Below are positions 5,314-10,908 of a DNA stretch of 10,908 nt, one piece after another (position 1 is the stretch's first letter; every line of letters starts with the position of its first letter). The notes beneath the pieces were generated by a model. The model had not been told where the DNA came from. It saw only the letters and a list, made by a program, of their open reading frames with translations, and did not search any database. The DNA comes from JACQFK01 sp035644495. Lineage in GTDB: Bacteria; Planctomycetota; MHYJ01; JACPRB01. The translations under genes were made by a program, and so were the position numbers. The stretch spans positions 1 through 10,908 of the forward strand of contig DASQOM010000222.1 of assembly GCA_035644495.1 (NCBI GenBank). Reading direction: 5' to 3'.

Positions 5314-7047
5314 TCAGCCCGGCGGCAGCACGAAGTAGCCCTTCCAGCCGTCGCGATCGAAGGGTTTGAGCCGTCCCCGTCGAACCCCCTCTTCGAGCAT
5401 TCCGATGCTCCGCTTGAGGCTTCCGGCGACATAGATCACGGCGATGCGGTCGCGGTCGAGGTGGCTCAGCAGCGCGTCGGCGTTACCGTCCCGGAGATAC
5501 ACGACGCTCCGGGAGTAGGACGGCCCGTAGAGGGGATAGGAGCCGCCGAAATCGTCGCACAGGTAGGCGGCCTGGCCGGAGGGGGCATCCGGGAGCAGGG
5601 GCGTGGAGGCGCGGTCGCGCCAGCCCTGTCGGGCCATGCGCGGGAGCAGCTCCCCGGACAGGTTGCCCGGGACGAAGGTGCCGGCGAATTGCAGGGCCAT
5701 CGCCACCACGCCCAGCACGCGGACGAAGCGGTGCCGCTCCCAGAGGCGGCCCAACGCCAGGGCAGGGAGCGCGGTGAAGAACATCACGAAGCGCATGTCC
5801 CAGAGGTCGAGCTCCACCAGGGCGAAGACGCAGAGCGCCGAGAAGGTGAGCGCCAGGGCGACGCGCCGCAACAGGGCGTCGGCCCGCAGCAGCGGGACCA
5901 GCGCCGTCGACCCCAGCGCGAACGCCGATGCGCCCCAGCTGACCGTCGCGGTGCCGAGGGCGTCCGGGGGGCGGGCGTTGTCGTAGATCCGGAGGTCGAA
6001 GAAGCAGTTGAGGTTCTCCTCCAGCGAGCGCAGGCTCGGGCCCACCCTCTGGATCGTCGAACCGGTGACCATGCTCTTCATGCCCCTCGGACCCATGGGG
6101 TGGATCGGATTGCCGAAGACGATCCAGTTGCGGAGGTACCACCACGCGCCGACGAGCAGGGCCGCCCCGGCGATCGCGGCCAGGGTTCCGCCGCGGCGCG
6201 CCAGTGGATCGTCCCCGCGCGAGGGGATCAGCGCGGCCAGGACGACGAGCCCCGGCAGGGCATAGAGGAAGGTCGGCTTCACCCCCGCGCCGAAGGCGAC
6301 GGGCAGCAGGACGAGCAGCGGAGGCGCCTGGGCGACGATCAGGGCCGAGGCGGCGACAATCAGGGCCGCGACCGCCCCGTCGTTGACGCAGGAGGTGGCC
6401 TGGAAGTACAGGGCGGGGCCGAGGACGAAGAAGGCGGTCGAGACGCGTGCCGCCCGCGTGCTCCATCCCAGCCCCGACGCCAGCGCATGAAGAGCGGCGC
6501 CGCCCAGGAGCAGGAACTCGACTCCGGCCATCTCGATCAGCACGTCGTGATGGAGGAAGACCACCCACCAGGTCTCGACCAGCTCGAAGCCCGCGGGGAA
6601 AGTCGCCCGCACGTCGAGTCCATGCTCCCCCGTGAAGGCTCCCGCCCGCACCCACTCCGCGATCTTCGGAAGGTGGTAGGCGAGACTGTCTTCGAAAGAC
6701 GGAGCGAAGAACCACACCTGGAGCAGGAGACGCAGACCCAGGACGGCTGCGAAGGCGATCCAGAGCGGACCCCAGGAGCCCGGGGACCAGCGCGGCAGGC
6801 GGCGGTGGGCTCCCCGCGCGATCAGGAGCGCCAGCACGGCGGCGCCCGCGATCCCGAGGCCCAGCGGGGTGAGGAGGTGCAGCATCCCCGCGGCGAGCAC
6901 CGCCGCCGAAACCAGGAGCAGCCGGAGCAGCAGGAACAGGGTCAGGTCCGTCGAGGGCTTGCCGGTGCGGACGCGGTCGAGCAGAGCATGGGAGGCGAGG
7001 AGGACCGCCGCGTTGGCGACGATCATCGCGAGCGCGCCGGGAACCAT
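5314..7047 (-). CDS. Polytopic membrane glycosyltransferase, GT-C type (PMT/ArnT-like)
   Basis: This 577-aa integral membrane protein probably moves a sugar from a polyprenyl-phosphate donor to an acceptor on the outer face of the inner membrane. Most of residues 1-460 is hydrophobic, with roughly ten or more membrane segments. After the early helices comes FEDSLAYHLPKIAEWVRAGA (118-137), which resembles the acidic first periplasmic loop of GT-C enzymes. WWYLRNWIVFGNPIHPMGP (302-320) matches the 'RN...GNP..P' motif common in these proteins. A hydrophilic C-terminal region of about 110 residues (from GNLSGELLPR) may be a periplasmic domain. ATG at 7047 is chosen over longer starts because GAGG lies upstream and because it overlaps the preceding stop (TGATG), indicating coupling. 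The exact family and substrate are unknown. Confidence 0.8.
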   Translation of the reverse strand: MVPGALAMIVANAAVLLASHALLDRVRTGKPSTDLTLFLLLRLLLVSAAVLAAGMLHLLTPLGLGIAGAAVLALLIARGAHRRLPRWSPGSWGPLWIAFAAVLGLRLLLQVWFFAPSFEDSLAYHLPKIAEWVRAGAFTGEHGLDVRATFPAGFELVETWWVVFLHHDVLIEMAGVEFLLLGGAALHALASGLGWSTRAARVSTAFFVLGPALYFQATSCVNDGAVAALIVAASALIVAQAPPLLVLLPVAFGAGVKPTFLYALPGLVVLAALIPSRGDDPLARRGGTLAAIAGAALLVGAWWYLRNWIVFGNPIHPMGPRGMKSMVTGSTIQRVGPSLRSLEENLNCFFDLRIYDNARPPDALGTATVSWGASAFALGSTALVPLLRADALLRRVALALTFSALCVFALVELDLWDMRFVMFFTALPALALGRLWERHRFVRVLGVVAMALQFAGTFVPGNLSGELLPRMARQGWRDRASTPLLPDAPSGQAAYLCDDFGGSYPLYGPSYSRSVVYLRDGNADALLSHLDRDRIAVIYVAGSLKRSIGMLEEGVRRGRLKPFDRDGWKGYFVLPPG

Positions 7048-7316
7048 CAGAACGACCTCAGGACGGCGAGCGTCTGCGGGACCTGGCCTGCGGCATAGAT
7101 CGCCAGCAGGAAGGTCATCACCAGGGCGGTGACGGCGGGCCAGGCTTTCGTCCTGCCGGCGAGCGCCGTGAAGATCCAGAAGAGGCAGAGGATGACGACC
7201 CAGTCCCGCCACAGCGTGTTCAGGGGGTGGCTCCGAAAGCGCCAGGCGATCACGGCGGCGGCGCCGAGGACTTCCCACACGGGAGGAGGAATCCGCCGGC
7301 CCGAGGGTTCGCCCAC
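7047..7316 (-). CDS. Small membrane protein (89 aa) between two glycosyltransferases
   Basis: The GTG at 7316 is preceded by GGAGAAGG about ten bases upstream, and the frame is open to TGA at 7049-7047, whose last base is the first base of the next gene's ATG. The product has three likely membrane segments: VWEVLGAAAVIAW (13-25), WRDWVVILCLFWIFTAL (36-52) and WPAVTALVMTFLLAIYAA (59-76), with basic residues between them. It starts only five bases after the stop of the GT2-methyltransferase gene, so all three genes form one tight operon. The function is unknown; small membrane partners of glycosyltransferases are known in surface-polysaccharide clusters. The gene is easily missed because the same frame stays open further upstream, antisense-like, through the preceding gene. 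Confidence 0.75.
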   Translation of the reverse strand: MGEPSGRRIPPPVWEVLGAAAVIAWRFRSHPLNTLWRDWVVILCLFWIFTALAGRTKAWPAVTALVMTFLLAIYAAGQVPQTLAVLRSF

Positions 7317-7321
7317 GGAAG

Positions 7322-8725
7322 TCAGGCCTTCTCCCCGATGGCCAGGATCGAGAGCGCGAAGCGCGAGTCCAGGCGGTCCTGCGCCTTCACGAGCGGCATC
7401 AGCAGGTCGAAGCCGCTCACGTCGGTGGCCCCGATCGCCTTCCTCCCGAGCACCTTGCCGTTGATCCACCAGCCGAGGGCGCCCAGGATGTTGTGATGAC
7501 GGAAATACGGCACGCGGTAGCCCGCCTTCTTCATCTTTCCGAGGACCTCCTCGAGAACATAGCGGCGGTAGTGGCCGACGCCACGGTCGATGTCGCAGTA
7601 AAGCCGCGGATTCGCCGGGACATAGAGCAGCAGGCGGCCGCCCGGCTTGAGCAGCTTGCGCATGTTGCGGAGCGCCTCGACGTCGTCCTCGATGTGCTCC
7701 AGCACGTTGAGGCAGATGATCGTGTCGTAGATCTCGAACTCGGGATAGGAGTTGCGGCTGATGTCGAGGCGCTGGACGCGGACGTCCTCGTGCTCCGCGT
7801 AGGTGCGCTCCAGTTCGCGGAGGCAGAACGGCGAGATGTCCGTCGCGGTGACGCGGCCGTGTCCGACGAAGTATCGCGTCATGTTGCCGATCCCGGAGCC
7901 GACTTCGAGGATGTCCTGCCCGATATAGGGGCGGAGCATCTGGTAGACCCACCCGTTGTAGCGGCTGGCCTTCTGCAGGAGCTTGAGGGTCAACTCGCCG
8001 CGACCGACGCCCAGGTCGTTGATCAGCCAGTATTTCAGGATGATCCCCAGGGCCTGGACCCCGTCCTTCCATCCGATCTTCTTGCCCTCGGCGTAGCTGC
8101 GTCCGCGGTAGGAGATGGGGACTTCGTAGATCCGGCAGCCGAGCTTGGAGATCTTCGCGGTGATCTCCGGCTCGAAGCCGAAGCGGTTGCTCCGCAGCGG
8201 GATGCTCTGGAGGATCTCCGTCTTGAAGACCTTGTAGCAGGTCTCCATGTCGGTGAGGTTCAGATTGGTCGCCATGTTTGAGATCCAGGTCAGGACGCGG
8301 TTGCCCAGCGAGTGCCAGTAATACAGCACCCGGCGCGGGAACCCGGCGAAGCGCGAACCGTAAACGACGTCGGCGTCGCCCTCGAGGATCGGCTGGATGA
8401 GTTTCGGATATTCCCGGGGATCGTATTCGAGGTCGGCGTCCTGGACGATCGTGAGCAGCCCGGTCGCCTTCGCGAATCCGGCCCGCAATGCCGCGCCCTT
8501 GCCCCGGTTGACGGGCTGGTGCAGGATCCGGAGGGGAGGGAGCTCGTCCGTCCAGCGGGCGAGAATGTCCCCGAGCGCCTCGCGCGTGCCGTCCCGGGAA
8601 CAGTCGTCCACCACGATGATCTCATGGACGACCGGCACCTCGGCCACGCGGCGCAGGATCTGGGCGATGGTGGAGATCTCGTTGTAGCACGGGATCACCA
8701 CGCTGAGCGGACGCACGGCGGCCAT
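7322..8725 (-). CDS. Glycosyltransferase family 2 / SAM methyltransferase fusion
   Basis: Two enzymes are joined in one chain (467 aa from ATG at 8725). The N-terminal half is a family-2 glycosyltransferase of the DPM1/polyprenyl-phosphate type: SVVIPCYNE (8-16), VVDDCSRDGT with the nucleotide-binding Asp pair (about 38-47), NRGKGAALRAGF, and the metal-site segment QDADLEYDP (95-103). The C-terminal half (about 245-440) is a class I methyltransferase: LEVGSGIGN (273-281), TDIS (295-298), CLNVLEHIED (338-347) and LKPGG (359-363). No membrane anchor is evident, so it is probably cytosolic or membrane-peripheral. The start is uncertain: GTG at 8776 and ATG at 8740 are in frame, but the stretch between them has rare codons (ATA, AAT) and includes a TATAAT that may be the promoter. 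It heads the three-gene glycosylation operon. Confidence 0.9.
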   Translation of the reverse strand: MAAVRPLSVVIPCYNEISTIAQILRRVAEVPVVHEIIVVDDCSRDGTREALGDILARWTDELPPLRILHQPVNRGKGAALRAGFAKATGLLTIVQDADLEYDPREYPKLIQPILEGDADVVYGSRFAGFPRRVLYYWHSLGNRVLTWISNMATNLNLTDMETCYKVFKTEILQSIPLRSNRFGFEPEITAKISKLGCRIYEVPISYRGRSYAEGKKIGWKDGVQALGIILKYWLINDLGVGRGELTLKLLQKASRYNGWVYQMLRPYIGQDILEVGSGIGNMTRYFVGHGRVTATDISPFCLRELERTYAEHEDVRVQRLDISRNSYPEFEIYDTIICLNVLEHIEDDVEALRNMRKLLKPGGRLLLYVPANPRLYCDIDRGVGHYRRYVLEEVLGKMKKAGYRVPYFRHHNILGALGWWINGKVLGRKAIGATDVSGFDLLMPLVKAQDRLDSRFALSILAIGEKA

Positions 8726-8738
8726 CACCACGGGAATC

Positions 8739-8744
8739 ATTATA
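8739..8744 (-). promoter_or_regulatory. Possible -10 element of the glycosyltransferase operon
   Basis: The minus strand reads TATAAT at 8744-8739, 13 bases before the ATG at 8725. No good -35 hexamer is present at 16 to 18 bases upstream. If it is used, the message starts near 8732 with almost no leader, and the in-frame starts at 8740 and 8776 could not be used. Confidence 0.35.
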
Positions 8745-8786
8745 TCGTGATTATCGGCTGAATTCCGCCGGGACACCAGCCAACCC

Positions 8787-8816
8787 TTGCCCGGGCCGTC
8801 GCAGGAGAGGTATCAT
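8787..8816 (+). promoter_or_regulatory. Putative promoter of the 3-hydroxyacyl-CoA dehydrogenase gene
   Basis: TTGCCC (8787-8792), an 18-base spacer and TATCAT (8811-8816) form a plausible promoter. The start of transcription near 8823 would be only a few bases before the ATG at 8827. The GGAGAGG at 8804-8810 is 16 bases from the ATG, too far for a normal ribosome site, which also points to a near-leaderless message. Confidence 0.4.
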
Positions 8817-8826
8817 CGCGCTTCAC

Positions 8827-9684
8827 ATGGCGATCCAGACGGTCGGCGTCGTCGGCTGCGGCCTCATGGGCTCCGGCATCGCCCAGGTCTGCGCCCAGAA
8901 GGGCCATCCCACCATCGTCCGCGAAATCAACGACGAGCTCCTGAACCGCGGCATGGACCGCATCCGCAGCTTCCTCGGGGAAGGGGTCAAACGGGGAAAG
9001 ATGACCCAGCCGCAGATGGACCAGGTCCTCGCCAATCTGAAGGGCAGCACCCAGCTCGCGGACTTGAAGGACTGCGACCTGGTCATCGAAGCCGTCGTCG
9101 AAAACCTGGACGAAAAGCGGAAGGTCTTCGCCGAGCTGGACCGCATCTGCAAGCCGTCGACGATCTTCGCCTCGAACACGTCGAGCATCTCGATCGCGGC
9201 CCAGGCGGCGGCGACGAAGCGCGCGGACCGCTTCCTGGGGCTGCACTTCATGAATCCGGTGCCGCTGATGAAGCTGGTCGAGATCGTCCGGCCCGATGCG
9301 GTCAGCGGGGAATCCTACGCCGCGGCGAAGAGCTTCGCGGAGTCGCTGGGGAAGATCACGGTCACCGCGAAGGACACCCCGGGATTCATCGTCAATCTCA
9401 TCCTCGTGCCGTATCTCTGCGAGGCCGTCCGAGCCCTCGAACGCGGTCTGGCGACCCGGGAAGATATCGACACGGGCCTCGAGCTCGGCTGCGGCGTGCC
9501 GATGGGGCCGCTCAAGCTGCTGGACTTCGTCGGCCTGGACACGACGCTCTACATCATGGACGTCCTGCACACCGAGTGGCCCGTGCCCAAGTACGAGGCG
9601 CCCGCCCTGCTCCGCAGGCTGGTCGCCGAGGGGCGGATGGGGAAGAAGGCCGGCAGGGGCTTCTACGACTACCCCAAGGCGTAA
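8827..9684 (+). CDS. hbd: 3-hydroxyacyl-CoA (3-hydroxybutyryl-CoA) dehydrogenase
   Basis: This cytosolic enzyme interconverts (S)-3-hydroxyacyl-CoA and 3-oxoacyl-CoA using NAD(P)H, in beta-oxidation or in acetoacetyl-CoA reduction towards butyrate. The 285-aa product is full length and stand-alone. The dinucleotide motif is GCGLMGSGIA (10-19). Catalytic residues match the human enzyme in spacing: Ser119 (SNTSS), His140 and Glu152 (HFMNPVPLMKLVEIV) and Asn190 (GFIVN). The C-terminal domain has the PMGPLKLLDFVGLD segment and ends GRGFYDYPK, as is usual for this family. ATG at 8827 is the only plausible start. The gene is divergent from the glycosyltransferase operon. The enoyl-CoA hydratase gene at 10703 would supply or use the same intermediates. 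Short-chain substrate preference is inferred from family, not shown. Confidence 0.95.
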   Translation: MAIQTVGVVGCGLMGSGIAQVCAQKGHPTIVREINDELLNRGMDRIRSFLGEGVKRGKMTQPQMDQVLANLKGSTQLADLKDCDLVIEAVVENLDEKRKVFAELDRICKPSTIFASNTSSISIAAQAAATKRADRFLGLHFMNPVPLMKLVEIVRPDAVSGESYAAAKSFAESLGKITVTAKDTPGFIVNLILVPYLCEAVRALERGLATREDIDTGLELGCGVPMGPLKLLDFVGLDTTLYIMDVLHTEWPVPKYEAPALLRRLVAEGRMGKKAGRGFYDYPKA

Positions 9685-9698
9685 ACTCCCATCAAGGA

Positions 9699-9727
9699 TT
9701 GACTCCGGCCGACCGAAAAGATAGCGT
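9699..9727 (+). promoter_or_regulatory. Possible promoter of the cyclophilin gene
   Basis: TTGACT (9699-9704), a 17-base spacer and TAGCGT (9722-9727) resemble the promoter predicted before the 117-aa gene (TTGACC-17-TAGAGT). It would start near 9734, leaving AAGGAG (9739-9744) as the ribosome site. Read-through from the dehydrogenase gene is equally possible, since no terminator is seen in the 68-base gap. Confidence 0.4.
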
Positions 9728-9752
9728 CAACGTCCCTTAAGGAGATCTCCCG

Positions 9753-10703
9753 ATGGCCCAGGCGTTCCTCGCCCTTCTGACGGTCCTCCTCGCCCAGCAG
9801 CAGCCGCCCGCAGCGGGGCCCTCGGACCTCGCGCTGACGATGACGGCCGACAAGCCGGACTACGTCCTCGGCGAAGACCTGCAGGTCGAGGTGACGCTGA
9901 CCAACACGGGCGACAAGAACCTGGAACTCGCGGAGCTGGTCTTCGAGGAGCGCTCGCTCTCCTTCGACATCTCCTTCGAAGCGGCGCCGGGCAAGACGAA
10001 GCTATACACGTATTCGGTCTACAAACCGGATCCTCACCTGGTGGACCGGATCGGCCCCGCGAAGGTGTCGCTCAAGCCGAAGAAGGCGATGACGGAGTTC
10101 TTCCGCATCCCGATCCTGAAGACCGGCGCGCTGCAGGTCACGGCGGTCTACAAGGGCTCCGACAAGGAAGTCCGTTCGACGACGCTGTCGCTCAAGGTCG
10201 CCGCCCAGGCGGACGGCTCGAACCGGCTCGCGGCGGCGGTCAGCACGTCGAAGGGCGACTTCCAGATCGACCTCCTGCCCGAGGACGCGCCGGACAACGT
10301 GTCGAGCTTCGTCTCGCTCGCGCGGCGTGGCTTCTACAACAACATGAACTTCCACCGCATCATCAAGGGCGGCTGGATCCAGACGGGCTGCCCCTACGAC
10401 CTGGGCTTCGGCCACGCCGGGTATGCGATGAAATCGGAAGCCGAGACGCAGACGGCCGTCCACGAGGCCGGTTCGGTGGCGATGTCCCAGAACCTCAAGG
10501 GCGGCTTCACCGGTTCGCAGTTCTTCATCGACCTCAAGCGCCAGGAGGCGCACGACAAGAAGTTCACCGTCATCGGCCGCGTGCCCGAGAGCAAGATGGA
10601 CGTTGTCAAACAGATCGGCTCCGTCGAGACGGACAAGAACACCGACCGGCCGCTGAAGGAAGACATCCGGCTCAAGGAAATCAAGATCATCGTGGTGAAA
10701 TGA
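9753..10703 (+). CDS. Exported cyclophilin-type peptidyl-prolyl isomerase with N-terminal beta-rich domain
   Basis: It should speed cis-trans isomerisation of X-Pro bonds, helping proteins fold outside the cytoplasm. The 316-aa product begins with a short hydrophobic stretch (MAQAFLALLTVLLAQQQ) that looks like a signal peptide or anchor, although it lacks the usual basic residues. Residues about 25-150 form a beta-strand-rich, Ig-like domain (LGEDLQVEVTLTNTGDKNLE), a pattern found in adhesion or inhibitor-like modules. The cyclophilin domain spans about 160-315: FHRII (200-204, catalytic Arg202), WIQTG with Gln210, GSVAMSQ (240-246), GSQFFI (254-259) and KFTVIGRV (270-277). AAGGAG (9739-9744) precedes the ATG by eight bases. 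Its stop overlaps the start of the enoyl-CoA hydratase gene. Its place between two CoA enzymes is unexplained. Confidence 0.9.
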   Translation: MAQAFLALLTVLLAQQQPPAAGPSDLALTMTADKPDYVLGEDLQVEVTLTNTGDKNLELAELVFEERSLSFDISFEAAPGKTKLYTYSVYKPDPHLVDRIGPAKVSLKPKKAMTEFFRIPILKTGALQVTAVYKGSDKEVRSTTLSLKVAAQADGSNRLAAAVSTSKGDFQIDLLPEDAPDNVSSFVSLARRGFYNNMNFHRIIKGGWIQTGCPYDLGFGHAGYAMKSEAETQTAVHEAGSVAMSQNLKGGFTGSQFFIDLKRQEAHDKKFTVIGRVPESKMDVVKQIGSVETDKNTDRPLKEDIRLKEIKIIVVK

Positions 10704-10908
10704 TGGCTGCCGATCTCGTCCTGCTCGCGGAGCAAGAGGGGATCGCGACCGTCACCATCAGCCGGCCCGAAAAGCTCAACGCGCTCAACGACGAAGTCAT
10801 CAGCCATCTCACCTCCGCGTTCGAACGCTGCCGCGACAATGCCACGGTCGGCGCGGTCATCCTGACCGGCGCCGGCGAAAAGGCGTTCGTCGCCGGCGCC
10901 GACATCAA
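10703..10908 (+). CDS. Enoyl-CoA hydratase/isomerase family protein, N-terminal part
   Basis: The frame runs off the right edge; about 68 residues are visible, against roughly 260 for the family. ISRPEKLNALNDEVI (about residues 19-33) is the usual crotonase N-terminal motif, and GAGEKAFVAGADI (about 56-68) contains the oxyanion-hole segment AF-x-AGADI that binds the acyl-CoA thioester. These enzymes typically hydrate trans-2-enoyl-CoA to 3-hydroxyacyl-CoA, the substrate of the dehydrogenase encoded at 8827. The start is ATG at 10703 or the adjoining in-frame ATG at 10700; both overlap the cyclophilin stop (ATGATG), so translation is probably coupled. The catalytic Glu residues lie beyond the window, so hydratase activity as opposed to another crotonase reaction is not settled. 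Confidence 0.9.
   Translation, partial: MAADLVLLAEQEGIATVTISRPEKLNALNDEVISHLTSAFERCRDNATVGAVILTGAGEKAFVAGADI

Noticed and set aside
5461..7098. 545-aa plus-strand open frame opposite the GT-C gene
   Set aside because: The composition (Arg, Glu, Gln, Gly, repeated low complexity) is that of an antisense shadow; the minus-strand product has membrane segments and GT-C motifs.
1..10908. CRISPR array, insertion sequence, prophage or tRNA gene
   Set aside because: No regularly spaced repeats, transposase or phage-like products, terminal inverted repeats or tRNA-like cloverleaf with a T-loop were found on reading both strands by eye; a covariance-model scan was not possible.

Overview
The window is GC-rich bacterial DNA (tilS, Shine-Dalgarno leaders, prepilin, bacterial-type promoters) with dense, tightly packed genes and one long AT-richer intergenic gap. 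Nothing in it is phage-like, transposon-like or CRISPR-like, and no rRNA or tRNA gene was seen. The host cannot be fixed from the sequence alone. The pilin mid-section (an 'AEADFRANDRD...NDFW' stretch) reminds me of Planctomycetota pilins, but this is memory-based and low confidence; other GC-rich Gram-negative phyla are possible.

Layout. 1-170 is the C-terminal end of a TPR-like protein (+). 252-3248 is a plus-strand run of tilS (tRNA-Ile lysidine synthetase), pcm (protein-L-isoaspartate methyltransferase) and an exported cysteine-containing protein of unknown function whose start lies inside pcm. A perfect hairpin at 3437-3464 ends this run and the converging pilin gene (3486-4205, -). 4206-4958 is a 753-base intergenic region. 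It carries a near-consensus sigma-54 promoter for the pilin, upstream dyads resembling an enhancer, and a sigma-70-like promoter with repeats for a divergent 117-aa protein (4959-5312, +).

8725-5314 (-) is a compact three-gene unit: a glycosyltransferase-2/methyltransferase fusion, an 89-aa membrane protein, and a polytopic GT-C-type membrane glycosyltransferase. It looks like a polyprenyl-phosphate-sugar synthesis and transfer module for cell-surface glycans or glycoproteins. 8827-10908 (+) holds a 3-hydroxyacyl-CoA dehydrogenase, an exported cyclophilin with an extra N-terminal beta-rich domain, and the start of an enoyl-CoA hydratase. The two CoA enzymes would catalyse consecutive steps of short-chain beta-oxidation or its reverse, and the cyclophilin sits between them.

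The most interesting signal is regulatory. Three GACA-N5-TGTC dyads lie in 425 bases between the pilin and its divergent neighbour. Two of them are 14/15 identical, and a sigma-54 promoter sits at the expected distance. This suggests a PilR-like enhancer circuit that may also control the uncharacterised 117-aa protein.
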